A stretch of 64,000 nt of DNA from Zea mays (taxonomy: Eukaryota; Streptophyta; Magnoliopsida; Poales; Poaceae). Positions 22,161 to 33,600 of the stretch are shown here, piece by piece. Below the pieces are notes generated by a model. That model made no database searches. It saw only the letters and a list, made by a program, of their open reading frames with translations, and was not told where the DNA came from. The position numbers and the translations under genes are program-made. Position 1 is the stretch's first letter. Every line of letters starts with the position of its first letter. Location: the NCBI RefSeq assembly GCF_902167145.1, contig NC_050105.1:117011898-117075897 (forward strand). The letters run 5' to 3'.

Positions 22161-23092
22161 TATTTTTATTTTTTATATTTTGTCAACCAAACTTTTTGTG
22201 TTATGTTCCTACACTATGTAGACCTACATGTATCATTTTGGGATAATTATAAATAGTGTTTTCAATAGCTAGTATATTTAGTTCGTTTATTTGAATTTCT
22301 TCGGAAAATTCAGATTTGAACTGCAAGTCACTCGAAACTTGGGAAACCGTGCATGCAAAAATGATACCCATCCTATTTAGCACAAGTTACGACCGATTTC
22401 AGGAGCGGACCGAAACTTCGAGCACCATGCTCACTCAACATGGCCGTGAACTTGCCATCCAGCTGTTTAAAAATTGTATAAAACACAAACAAAGTCAGAA
22501 AATCATGAAACTTGTCCACGTGTCATGATATCATATGTAGAGACTGTGATAAAAAATTGAGAATGTTTGGAGAAAGTTGTGAGACACTATGTGTAGAAAA
22601 CTAAGATAACTACACATGAAATCATAGAGTTTCAATGTGGATCTCTTAGGTTTGTACACATAGTGTCTCACAACTTTCTCCAAACATTCTAAAATTTTTA
22701 TCACAGCCTGTACATATGATATCATGACACGTGGACAAGTTTCATGATTTTCTGACTTTGTTTGTGTTTTATACAATTTTTAAACATGTGGATGCCAAGT
22801 TCACGGCCATGTTTAGTGAGCATGTTGCTCGAAGTTTCCGGTACGCTTCTGAAATCGGTCGTAACTTATGCTAAGTAACATGAATATCATTTTTCATGCA
22901 CGGTTTTCCAAGTTTCGAGTGACCTACAGTTCAAATTTGAATTTTCCGAAGAAATTCAAATAAACGAACTAAATCTACTAACGATTGAAACTCTGTTATA
23001 ATTGTCCACAAATGATACATGTAGGTCTACATAGTGTAGGAACATACCACAAAAAGTTTGGGAGACAAAATAAAAAAATATACTTTGCCGAG
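22149..23092. repeat. Long inverted repeat (about 0.44-kb arms) inside the CACTA element
   Basis: The left arm (about 22149-22595) and right arm (about 22655-23092) are imperfect reverse complements around a 59-base loop. Landmarks that pair: TCCTACACTATGTAGACC (22207) with its complement at about 23024-23041; AAACACAAACAAAGTCAG (about 22481) with CTGACTTTGTTTGTGTTT (about 22751); GAGACACTATGTGTA with TACACATAGTGTCTC at the loop. The arms differ at scattered bases. Transcription through this region would give a long hairpin RNA. The copy has no coding frame. Confidence 0.9.
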
Positions 23093-23430
23093 TGTTTAGA
23101 GATGACACTCAGCAAAGCCTCCTTTGTCGAGTGCCTACTATGTGGCACTCGGCAAAGAAGACTCTTTGCCGAGTGTCAACCGTTGGCTCTCGGCAAAGAC
23201 TGACGACCGTCAGCTTTGGGACGGCCGTTGACGTCCCTTTGCCGAGTGTTTGACACTCGGCAAACTTATCTTTGCCGAGTGGGGTCCTGTGCCGAGTGTC
23301 CAGCACTCGGTAAAGAGGCTCTTTGCCGAGAGCCTAACTTTACCAAGTGCGGCACTCGGCAAAGCCTTCTTTGCCGAGTGCCCGATAAAAGGCACTCGAC
23401 AAAGAATCCAACACTCGGCAAAGCCTCGGA
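23080..23430. repeat. Right subterminal repeat array, outer block
   Basis: About ten CTTTGCCGAGTG-type motifs in both orientations, several forming short hairpins (for example 23123-23157, 23241-23265). They lead into the right CACTA end at 23441. Confidence 0.85.
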
Positions 23431-23441
23431 TTCCGATAGTG

Positions 23442-23809
23442 CATGTTGACACTGATACCATTGCTAGTCATGTTGTTTTTGCATCGTCAATGAAAAAGGT
23501 ATGCGTCTTTATGAATAGGGTAAAGGATAGATAGAAATAGTGTTTTAATGATACTAATATCGCATGAGCTCTACCTGAGCTAATTAAGCGGGAGCTAAAG
23601 CAGTAACATCGTAGACAACTGAGAATCATGGGGGGGGGGGGCCATTGGGCAACTGTGTCCACAGTTGTTTATAACCTCGTCCCAGTCCTCTACCATTTTG
23701 CAGGCTTATCACAGTTTGCAAGTTGCAACAGAACCTAGCAAAAGCATTCTCGCGTTACAGACAAATAATAGAAGGTCTATCCTCGTCACTTTCCATAACA
23801 CTCTTTTGT
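23442..23809. other. Intergenic, no gene seen
   Basis: No supported frame. A run of ten or more G at about 23630 is the only striking feature. Confidence 0.4.
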
Positions 23810-24444
23810 TAGGGCTGGTTTCATCCGACCTATCCGGCCCAAGTTCTAAAAGGTCTGACATGATTGAATTTTGGTCCGGCCCGGCCTGTGGGTTTAGCCC
23901 TTGGCCCTCGGCCTGCGGTCCAGCACATTATTGGCTAAACATACCGGGCTCATTTAGGGCAGCCCAACATTGTATAAAGACCAAAATTCACATAGAGCCC
24001 AAATTTCATATTAAAGGCCGAAGTTCACATCAGAGCTCAAAATTCACAACAAAACCCGAAATTCAAAACACATATATCATTAAATAGATATTAACATTTC
24101 AAACGTTATAATTAAAAAAAATCAAAGAACACGAAACCAATTGGTGGTTGACACCTCATCTCCATGATTAAGCATGCAGCTAACCAAATTCGAGAGGATG
24201 TTTTCCATGATTAGAAGCGGATGGCCAAATGAATATGGACCTTTTCGTGCCTATAAATGTGCTATTTCGTGACTTCGTAAACGGGTCGTGTCCGTCCATG
24301 GGCCATGACCTCGGCCCAAGCACGGCTCGATGCATAATTTCGGGTCAACCGAGCTCGAAATTATTCGGATCGTGCCATGTTTGGACCATGCTTTTTTTGT
24401 GTTTCAGGCCATCCCACCAGGCTCGGCATAAATGTACACCTCTA
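23810..24444. mobile_element. Possible non-autonomous hAT-like element
   Basis: It starts TAGGGCTGGTTTCATCC, and the complemented right end is TAGAGGTGTACATTTATG. The subterminal zones are rich in GGCCCGGC-like motifs (CCGGCCCGGCC; GGGCCATGACCTCGG), as in other hAT-like elements here. The flanking 8-mers (TCTTTTGT, GGCCTGGT) do not match, so the limits are uncertain. Confidence 0.45.
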
Positions 24445-25265
24445 GGCCTGGTGTGTAGTTCCAATTTCTGAGGTCTTCGTCAATTAATACATCAACACAT
24501 ATAGATTGAGGTATATATTAGAGTATTCATCCTAGTTCAGTTCGCATATAAGGAGGATTTCCTTGATGGAACGTGATGTGCAATATTCTGCCGAACTTCT
24601 AGGTTTTGCTTGAAGATAATAAACAAAGTTCGTCGAAACATCCCGAGATTACGCGTAACATGCTTGTCCGGATCAAGATGCTGCTGTCATGGAAGGTGAT
24701 GCTTTGTACCCGTAATGCCAGCCATGCCAGCCACACGAAACATCCAGGTGTTAGATGTCGCGGGCGGTAGCTGCATGTGCTCTTTCAATCTGTTCTATTA
24801 TATTCTAGAACAGTGTGTTGCCCCGTTTGCACCCTGTTTGCATTGTGATTTGCAGTTCATCAGTACTTGTCTAAACTTCTCGCTTTGATTCCTGGAAATT
24901 CCGTTTTTTTTTCTTTGGCGGATCTGGTCCTGGAAGCTGGGAATCTGAATAGTGAACGAGAAGAATGCTCTGGACGGGGGGATATTTTTTTTTTCTTCTG
25001 TATTGCTGTCACGTCGTTTGTTATAGGATAGGAAAACGATGCACACCAGTGCAGGACATGATGATGTGCTGTTCCTAACTGTTACCGGGAAGAAGAAGAG
25101 AGAGAGAAAAAGAGCGTTGGAGAAAAGATCGCCACCCGACGTTGTACGCTAATACTCAAGTGCTACCCGAGATGTTACGACACGTCCTGTGTGCAGCTGC
25201 CTTGCCTAGTGGCTAGTGCCCAATACACGCGCTCGTCCGTCCGGGCAGCAGGCAGCAGGCGCCGG
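24445..25265. other. Intergenic and 3' flank of the F-box gene
   Basis: No supported gene. The part next to 25266 should contain the 3' UTR of the minus-strand F-box gene. No certain polyadenylation signal was placed. Confidence 0.4.
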
Positions 25266-26192
25266 TCACCGGAGCGCGACAGCGGCGAGGCAGGTGAGCA
25301 CGACGACGGCGCTGGCAGCGGAGCAGCACAGGTCCACGAGCGCCTCGCGGCGCGCCTTGCTCTCCTTCCTCCCCTTCTTGCGCTTCACGAAGTCGAGGTA
25401 CCGCCTCCGGGCCTCCTCCGGCTCCCGCGCCCCTCCCTTCCGGGGGGCCTCCATCGCCGCGGCGAGGAGCCGCAGCGTGCCCTCGCCGCTGACGGCGGCG
25501 CCGTCGGCGTCCTCCACGGCCAGGCTGACCTCGCTGACGTGCCCATCCGCCCCCTCGGAGCAGGCGACGGTGGCCTCGAACTTGCACCCTCCCAGCACCA
25601 CGGCGAACCGCGCCAGCGTCTCGCCCGTGTACCAGTGCCGGGCCACCGCCACGGGGCGCCGGCTGGAGACGTTGACCGCGCGGCCGCGGGCCGGGTCCAC
25701 GACCACCCAGCTCAGCTCGAGCTCCGCCGGCGAGGGCACCGCGGCGGCGGAGGCCGGCCTCTTCCGCTCCACGGCCTCCACGCGGAACGGCGAGCCGAGG
25801 AACCACGGCGAGGACGCGGGCGTCTCCACCAAGCGGGACAGCAGGGGGGCGCCCCTGTAGTAGACGTCCACCGCGGAGACCAGCTCCCCGGCGGGGACGG
25901 GGTCGGGGTCGGGACCTCCGGCTCCCCCGGTGTCCGCGGACGGGAACGGGTGCGCGTCGGCGAAGAGCCGCTGCGGCGGGACCGCCGCGAGCAGCCGGCG
26001 CTGCGCCGCCAGCGCCAGCGCCAGCGACGGCCACTCGGCGACGCAGAGCGCGCGCCACGTCTCCGGGTCCGTGGCCAGCGCCCGGAGCGCGACCGTGGCG
26101 CAGCTGGCCGCCGCAAGCGACCGCCCGTCCAGCCGCCGCAGCGCGCAGCCCAGCACGTCGCCGTGGAGGTCCTCGATCGTAGTAGTCACCAT
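25266..26192 (-). CDS. F-box protein with C-terminal hydrophobic segment
   Basis: A single exon of 308 aa, very GC-rich as is common in grass single-exon genes. Residues about 7-50 form an F-box (EDLHGDVLGCALRRLDGRSLAA, then CATVALRAL and WRALC). The middle is the small C-terminal domain seen in plant F-box proteins of the At2g27310 kind (SRLVETPASSPWFLGSPFRVEAV, VDPARGRAVNVSSRRPVAVARHWYTGE, FAVVLGGCKFEATV). Residues 265-285 are strongly basic (FVKRKKGRKESKARRE), followed by a hydrophobic stretch (SAASAVVVLTCLAAVALR) that could be a tail anchor. F-box proteins recruit substrates to SCF ubiquitin ligases; the substrate is unknown. The start at 26192 is the first ATG after a TATA box at about 26260. 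Long open frames on the other strand are composition artefacts. Confidence 0.88.
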   Translation of the reverse strand: MVTTTIEDLHGDVLGCALRRLDGRSLAAASCATVALRALATDPETWRALCVAEWPSLALALAAQRRLLAAVPPQRLFADAHPFPSADTGGAGGPDPDPVPAGELVSAVDVYYRGAPLLSRLVETPASSPWFLGSPFRVEAVERKRPASAAAVPSPAELELSWVVVDPARGRAVNVSSRRPVAVARHWYTGETLARFAVVLGGCKFEATVACSEGADGHVSEVSLAVEDADGAAVSGEGTLRLLAAAMEAPRKGGAREPEEARRRYLDFVKRKKGRKESKARREALVDLCCSAASAVVVLTCLAAVALR

Positions 26193-26257
26193 CTCCCACT
26201 AGTGAGCCTGTCTGCCTCTCTTCTCTTCTGCTTGGATTGGAGTAAACTCTGGCGTGT

Positions 26258-26272
26258 TTTATATATATAAGC
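26258..26272 (-). promoter_or_regulatory. TATA box of the F-box gene
   Basis: The minus strand reads CTTATATATATAAAAC, about 65-80 bp upstream of the ATG at 26192. That spacing fits a TATA box with a short 5' UTR. Confidence 0.7.
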
Positions 26273-26289
26273 AGAGGCAACTGCACTGT

Positions 26290-27224
26290 GGTAGTAGACT
26301 CCGGTCAAAGCTCTGCCCTGCCCATCGTGTTGTTGTTGCCTCAATTACTGCTTCTGGCGCCTTTGTTTCCGCAAGGCGTCTTCCCGCGAAAACGACGGGG
26401 CCCAGCCAGCCATAGCAGTGTGATAGTATTTGATTCCATTTTCTCTGCGCAATTCATGCCGTGTCAGTTCAGTTCAGTGGCTCAGTGCAAACGCTGCCGT
26501 GGCGTCGACGGGAACCAGTTGGTGGGGGCGTGCCGCGGGACGGCCCGCCTTGCTGTCCCATAGCGTGGCACCACGGCTGCGCGGCCGTGCGGTCTGCGGA
26601 GCCGGGGGGACGCGTGGTGGTGGCCGGGGCGATCACGCGCGCCCTGCACACGTTCTGCTTGCCGCGCGTTCCTCCTGCCGTTCAGTCCCCTCCTCTCTCT
26701 CACGCGTCCTGTGCAGGAACAGGACGGCTGTGGGGGGCGCCGGGCGCGTCCGCGTCGTGGCGGGCGTGCGACGCGGGTTTTCCACCGTGCGGAGGGCATT
26801 TCCCGCACTTTTTGCACGCGCGCCTGTGCCAGGGTCCCCGGCGGAAGAGGAGCAGAGCCCCACTGCCACTGGTGTGGTGGTGCGGTGCAGATGACGCTCT
26901 CCTGTTGGATTCACTGATTTTTCATTTGTCCTCGAAGGCATGTGTCTCGATGTAATAAAGAGTGTTAGCCTGGTCCTCTAAATTTCATACTCTAAACGAA
27001 TATTCTTTGTACTTTACAGCACTCACTAAACGATTCTATTCTCTATATTTTCTTCATCTCCGGCAACGTCCCCTAAATTTGGTTATCTATATCTACAGTG
27101 TTACCAGATTTCAATAATCTACATTATTTTTTCACCTATCAAAAAACTGTATGTCATGAATTTAAAATACTTTTTACAACATATTTTCATTTAATGTAGA
27201 AATTACTCCTCGATCCTATATAGG
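26290..27224. other. Promoter-side and intergenic DNA, no gene seen
   Basis: 26290-26900 is GC-rich, with several long open frames on both strands that have no recognisable domains. 26940-27224 is AT-rich with MITE-like motifs (GGTCCTCTAAATTTCA). The copia insertion duplicates AAACA at 27225-27229. Confidence 0.4.
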
Positions 27225-27229
27225 AAACA

Positions 27230-28078
27230 TGTTGAATAATTAGACAAATTCCAGTTTAAATTCCGAATATAAATCATGACCAAATCAGAAGAACTGAAAT
27301 AACAAGCCAAATCAGATGATGCGTACTGATTAGACTTACTGATAGCACGCGCCGGAATCAGCAGGGTCGACGATGTCGAAGTAGCGAGATCAACAGGGTC
27401 GACGAGATCAGCAGATCACGAGCAGTCGCGTGAAGACGCTTCCCAAAAACCTTATTCGCCCTCTCCCGGTGCAGGATCTAGAAGACGACGGGTTCCGGAG
27501 ACCTGCTCTCCTGATCGCAGATGCACCTCTGCGGTCGGGACGAAGGGAACTAAAAGGCGGCTCAGCTATGAAGAGAGGCGAAAGCGAACTGGGATCTGGG
27601 ATGATTTGGAGGCTGCCTGCCGGGCTCCTTTTATAGGGCCGAGTCCGCGACCCCCGTGCTTATCCGCCCACAAAAATCTCGCAAACAGTTGAGATTTTAT
27701 AGCGATCGGTTAGGATAAGCGTAACAGCCAAGAAACCAAAAAATCAAACGGCAAAATGTAGTCGCGCCCCCGCAAGGCGAGGGGCCGGATTTCGGCGGAC
27801 CATTCACGCGCATGTCGTGCGCCCGCGCCCTTCGCCCTGGCCCGGCCAGGCGAGGCGAGCGAGCGCGCGCGCGTGTGGCTCTCCACACTCTCTCCTCTCA
27901 TCCATGACTTGGTGAGTGAGTGTGGCTTCCATATTTAAGTTAGCTCTACTCCACAAGAGCTAGCAATATGGTGCTATTGGTTCCACCTATCCCTTTGCCA
28001 TCCACTTATATGGGCTTTTGAGATTTTCCTGGGATTTATTAGAAATTCTTAATTGGGCCAGGCCCATAAATCCTAACA
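27230..28078 (-). repeat. 3' LTR (element sense) of the outer copia
   Basis: 849 bp. A minus-strand TATA box (CTATAAAAGG) is at about 27628-27636. A polypurine tract, GGTGGGGGAT, abuts its inner edge at 28079-28090 (minus sense). Confidence 0.92.
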
Positions 28079-28631
28079 ATCCCCCACCAGATCTCAAATG
28101 CCCATCTGCAGTTTTCGCCACTGTTCACTACTGTTTAATATACTAGTTTTTCAGCAGAGACTGTTAAGTTGAACTTCCGCCTAGAACTCCAAGCTACACC
28201 AACCCACAACTTGGACAATGGACTATGCCTTGAATTGCAAGTTTTGCGTGAATGGGTTTCACTTGAAGTCATGACCAGTACTTGGCTACCAGTAGTCCCC
28301 TTCTCGGGTGGAGCATATACGTCGTACTCCAAGGTCTCTTCATAAGTTTACTAGAGATCACCCAAATCTCATAGACTGCGACGTTAGACAGTCTAACTCA
28401 TATAGGTGTGTTCTTTCAAAGAATGTTCTGTAGGACAACATCTTCGCTAATACAAGCCAACAGAACACATTAAGGCACAAAGCCAACCTGCCTTACAGCA
28501 TTTGAGAGTATTGCATCTTTACTTAGAGAGGGTCAAAGGTTACTCTCCTCAGTTCACTAATGGCTTGTTCTTCCCAGGACCTAATTCACGGGATCTCCGA
28601 TCACATAGACTGGGTTTCCACCATGGCAACT

Positions 28632-30609
28632 TTATTCGGGTCTCATACCCATCTCTCTCGATGCGATTTCTATCACATTACGTGGTAGTCCCTTGGTAAA
28701 AGGATCTGCCAGATTTTTATCTGTTGAAATATAAGTCACACTTATAACTCCGGAGTTTCTCAACTTTCTGACAGACTTCAATCGTCTTTTGACATGTCTT
28801 GATGACTTTCCATTATCCTTAGAACTCGTCACTTTAGCAATCACTGTCTGATTGTCACAGTTCATAAGGATAGCTGGTATTGGTTTCTCAACCACCGGCA
28901 AGTCCATCAAGAGTTCACGCAACCATTCTGCCTCAACGGTTGCTGTGTCAAGTGCAGCTAGCTCGGCTTCCATGGTTGACCTCGTCAAAATGGTCTGCTT
29001 GCATGACCTCCATGATACCGCACCTCCACCAATAGTAAAGACATAACCACTGGTGGCATAAAGCTCGTCTGCATCAGATATCCAGTTCGAATCACTATAT
29101 CCTTCAAGTACTGCATGCTGACCAGAATAGTGAATTCCATAACTCATTGTACCTTGCAGGTACTGCATAACCCGCTCAAGTGCATGCCAATGATTAGTCC
29201 CGGGGTTTGACATGAACCTACTCAATTTGCTCACAGCAAACGAGATATCGGGCCTTGTTGCACCAGCAAGATACATGAGTGAACCGACAATTTGAGAGTA
29301 TCTCAATTGGTCTAAACCAATTCTCTTGTTCTTTCGCAGTGTCACACTGGGATCATAAGGTGTTGGAGAAGGTTTGCACTCAGAGAAGCCAAATCGCTTC
29401 AAAACCTTTTCAACATAGTGAGATTGCGAGAGAGTAATCCCACCATCTGCCTTAATCAGCTTGATGTTTAGAATCACATCAGCTTCTCCCAGATCTTTCA
29501 TATCAAAACTCTTTGATAGAAAAGACTTGACTTCATTGATCACATCAATGTTTGTGCCAAATATCAATATATCATCAACATATAAGCACAATATAACTCC
29601 TTCGCCCCCACCACAGCGATAATATACACACCTGTCTGCCTCATTAATGGCAAAGCCTGCAGACGTTAGAGTCGTGTCAAACTTCTCATGCCACTGCTTT
29701 GGTGCTTGCTTCAAACCATACAAAGATTTCAATAACTTGCACACCTTGCTTTCTTGACCCTTTACTACAAATCCATCAGGCCGTTCCATATATATTTCCT
29801 CGTCCAGCTCTCCATTAAGAAAAGTTGTCTTTACATCCATCTGATGAACAAGGAGACCATACGAGGCAGCCAAAGAAGGTAGTACTCGAATAGTGGTCAT
29901 TCTAGCAACAGGTGAGTAAGTATCAAAGAAGTCTTCTCCTTCTTTCTGAGTATAGCCTTTAGCCACAAGCCTAGCCTTGTACTTTTCAATTGTACCATCA
30001 GGCTTGAGCTTCTTTTTAAACACCCACTTACAACCCACGGGTTTGCATCCATAGGGTCGATCAGTGACTTCCCACGTACCATTTGAAAGAATGGAGTCCA
30101 TCTCATTATGAACTGCTTCTTTCCAATCATCTGCATCTGGAGATGCAAATGCTTCTGCAATGGTAGTAGGAGTATCGTCCACAAGGTACACAATGAAATC
30201 ATTACCAAAGGATTTTTCAACCCTTTGTCTCTTGCTCCTTTTAGGAGCATCATTGTCATCCTCCTCTAGGACAATTTCATGTGGCTGTTCAAAACTCTCA
30301 ATAGGTGTATTATGTTCAGGAATTATCTCAGAAGAGTATCTAGAATTGCTATGAATGTCTTTCATTGGAAATATATGCTCAAAGAAAGTAGCATCACGTG
30401 ATTCCATAATAGTATCAACATACACATCAGGAACTTCAGATTTAACTACTAAAAATCTATAAGCTATGCTACACGAAGCATATCCAAGAAAGACACAATC
30501 CACTGTCCTTGGACCAAGCTTGCGCTTTTTATTAATTGGTACATTGACTTTCGCCATGCACCCCCAAGTGCGCAAGTATGAAAGTGATGGTTTTCTCCCA
30601 ACCCACTTC
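28632..30609 (-). pseudogene. Outer copia pol, 3' part: integrase end, reverse transcriptase, RNase H
   Basis: An open frame of about 658 residues that begins within the integrase C-terminal region (WVGRKPSLSYLRTWGC) and ends at a stop at 28632. It contains the copia RT core ([38 protein letters not shown], and the catalytic box LYVDDILIFG), then the RNase H region (GYSDSNWISD, STMEAELAALDTA, NADPFTKGLP-like ending). The frame is otherwise uninterrupted here. It was separated from its upstream half by the element inserted at 30610, so no complete polyprotein can be made. The amino-terminal codons before 30609 include the ACTTC target duplication. Confidence 0.9.
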
Positions 30610-33600
30610 TGTAACACCCTGAATTTGAGGGTATAAAATTTCTTTTCTAATATCCACCAAATTCAGGTGTTACTCTCTCATTTCTTTGTTTCCCTTCTCT
30701 TTTTCCTAAACGTGGAGAAATTATTTTATTCTATATCTAGATGTAAGCTTAGTAAAATAATACCTCAGAGGTGCTTGAGTGATGCATTCATGCCGAAGCA
30801 TATATTTTGTTTGAATTGATTTGAAAATCCAATTTATGGATTCGATCTTGTGAAGAAAATCTCATTTTACAAAAATAACTAATTGCTAAAATAAGGTTTT
30901 AATAATTCTAGTTTATAACGGTAATCATGGTAATAAATCTTTCATTGAAGTGTTTGTTCATTTGAAATGATTTTTTGGAATGCTCATTTTGAATATTGAA
31001 TATCATCTCTTCTTAAATGAAAATTCACATAAATAATATAATTAGTCCAAGAACTAATATGTTATTTATAAATAAGTTTGGTTTGATTCTTATGGATTTT
31101 GTGATTATTTAAATATGTATTTCGAAATTTAAAAAAAAGGGAAATAAAAAAAGAAAAAGAAAAGAAAACACAAAACCCTAACTAAACTGGCCCATTAGGC
31201 CCAGCCGACCGTCCCCTCGCCTCCCACTCCTGCCGCCTCTCACTAGCAAGCGGGCCCCACCCGCGCCTCCTTCTCCCTTCTCCCCTTGTTCTTCCCAGCC
31301 GCCGTCGCTCTGCTCGGGACGCCATGCGCGCCCAGGCAACCGCGCGCCCGGCCTCCTTGCTCGCGCCAGGGACCCGCCCCGAGCCCGTGCTCGACGTCCC
31401 TGCACCCCGACGCGTCCAGGCGCCCAGGTCCCGTGGCGCACCCGCTCGGGTGGCGCGCCGGAGTGGACGCCTGCCGAGACGCTCGCGCTCGTCCCTGCCG
31501 CCGCGCTCGCCCAGGCGTGCTCGTCTAGCCGCGGCCTGGGGCCCACCTGCCAGAGCGCTGGCCTCCACTTCTCCCCATGCACGCTCCTGCAACCGCCGCA
31601 CGCCCTGCTGCTCGCGCGACACTCGCCCACTACTCCAAGAAACCAGACGTCCGCGCCCACGTTCTCCTATCCGACATCTGCACATCATCTCCTCATCCTC
31701 CTTCATTTCCCTAATCACCAGCCCTCGACCTCGCCGTCGCCTAGCCCAGCCGTCGGTGACCTCCAGCGCACCCTGCGCTCCTGCTGGCCAGTGCGGGCAG
31801 TGCCTCCATCTAGCGTTGCGCGCGCATGGTCGCGACTGCTCAGTCCGCAGGGCACTTGCACGCGCAAGCGCGTCATGTCCGCGCCATCGGCTTCTGCTGT
31901 TCAGGATTCACGGTCGAGCCCCCTACTGTAACTCACGCTCCTAGTCTCGCCGTCGTCTCGCTGCGGCAGCGCCTCATCGACCTCGCCCCTGTGACCGTGT
32001 CGTCGTCCTGAGGTGAGACCGTCAACCCCCCCCCCTTCGAACCATATGTAAAACTCCATCGCGGTCGCATGATTCGTGCCGCGCGCAACACGTCTATTCG
32101 CGCATGATTCACGGGCTGTCGCACGTGTCGTCATGCGTCATTCACGTGTTGTCCATGCGCGTCGTCGTTCGCGTGAGTCGCTGTTTGCACGCTTTAGTAA
32201 AGTCATTTCGCTATATCGTCCACGTTAAAATAATTGATTACTTGTTTAGTTGTGTATTAGTAAAATAACAATTCAACCGAACCTAATTAATGATTTTAAT
32301 TATGCGTTTGTAGATACACGTTAGTGTGCGTACGCCAACTTAAATGTCGTGTTTAACGCGTAGTTAGTATGAATACGACATAATTTAACAGTACACGTGT
32401 ATCGCGTTGTTTATAAGTTCATTATAGGGTTGAATGTATTAAGTCTCATGCGACGTAACTCGTTCGGTTACATCAACTCTAGCGGCGTCAATTTCATATT
32501 AGAAACATTGTTTGGTCGCAACACATGTTTATTTAATTAATGAATTAATTATTTATCTGTTAGTTATCAAAATAACTAATTTATCATTTTAACCTACCCT
32601 TTATAAATATATGATAGTCTGAATAATGACTACACAAATGTTTTAAACGTAATACTTGTCTAGTATAGAGGCGACATCTATGTAGCAGTTCTTGTTTGCG
32701 CGCGTGGTCGCGTTGGCTCGCGCGCTGTTGTGCGCATTGTTTCGCGTATGCGTAGCGTGCCGTTGGGGTCCCGACAACGTTTGTCTACCCCTAGACGACG
32801 CCCGTCTACCCCCCCCCCCCCCCCCCCCCCCCCCGTCTACCTCGTCTACCCCCTATGCGTGCGCGCATTCGCGTCGTTCGCACAACGTCTTCTTGTGATG
32901 ATAAATTGTTTTCGCTTATGAACACTCACGTTAATAGCGTTAATTTGTCAGGTTTCATATTTTAGATAACTAACTTAAGGATTGCTCGACTAATATTTAC
33001 TAGATTAATATTCTAATCAGATTAAAGGGCGTAGTGTCTACCTTGGGCTTTTATAATAAATATTAACATGGATAATATTAATTTAACTGCTTTCTATTTA
33101 TTTAACCTTTTTTTAGTATAAACTAGTCGCCTGTTTAATTATTCTCGTCTGTCGCGGGTGTCGTTTCGTGTGCGTCCGCGCTCGTCGCGCGCGCTGTTTC
33201 GTGTGTCGTCAGCCTGCTACGTCGCGCGTGTCCGCGCGTCGTTGGCACGATGTGGTGCTGTTTCACGCGTCATAAATTCATCTTGCTTAGAATCTCTCGT
33301 TTTAACTAAATCATTTTATTAACTAACATTTGTTAGTGTAGCGAATTAATCGAACTGGCTGATGTAGAATATTTATATTTGATAATGTCGAATTAGGTGT
33401 TATAGTTAATATTTGTTTAGTGTAAACCCATTGACTTCTTGACCGTAACTCCGACTGTCGCGTTTCTTATCCTCGCGTAACCGTATAAGCGCTCTCTATT
33501 TTATATTGCTTGCTATTATGATATTTTATCTTGTATGGTGTAATGTTCTTATGCAAGTATATATTTGTTTGTCTGTGCTTGTTTATCTTCGCTTCGCCCT

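Larger units (their letters stand above)
14670..23441 (-). mobile_element. CACTA (En/Spm-type) transposon, end to end
   Basis: The left end CACTAACGGAATCAATCGC and the complemented right end CACTATCGGAATCCGAGGC are terminal inverted repeats with the diagnostic CACTA. Flanking triplets are CGT and CAT, so the 3-bp duplication is imperfect. Both subterminal regions are arrays of CTTTGCCGAGTG/CACTCGGCAAAG. Two minus-strand genes lie between: a TNP2-type transposase and a Ptta/En/Spm-type accessory transposase. Both carry disabling lesions, so this copy looks non-autonomous in protein terms, although its ends look usable. A long inverted repeat lies between the TNP2 promoter side and the right end. 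Length 8772 bp. Confidence 0.92.

Noticed and set aside
25191..26286. Frames of 359 aa (+) and 357 aa (-) over the F-box gene
   Set aside because: They are shadows of the GC-rich F-box coding sequence. Only the 308-aa minus frame has a domain and a promoter.
27430..27636. 68-aa frame repeated at 44501-44707
   Set aside because: It lies in the copia LTRs on the strand opposite to transcription, and has no domain.
31178..31944. Open frames of 160-206 aa on both strands in the GC-rich LTR block, repeated at 38491-39257
   Set aside because: They are identical only because the LTRs are nearly identical. Several overlapping frames on both strands, low-complexity Arg/Pro/Ala content and no domain point to base composition, not genes.
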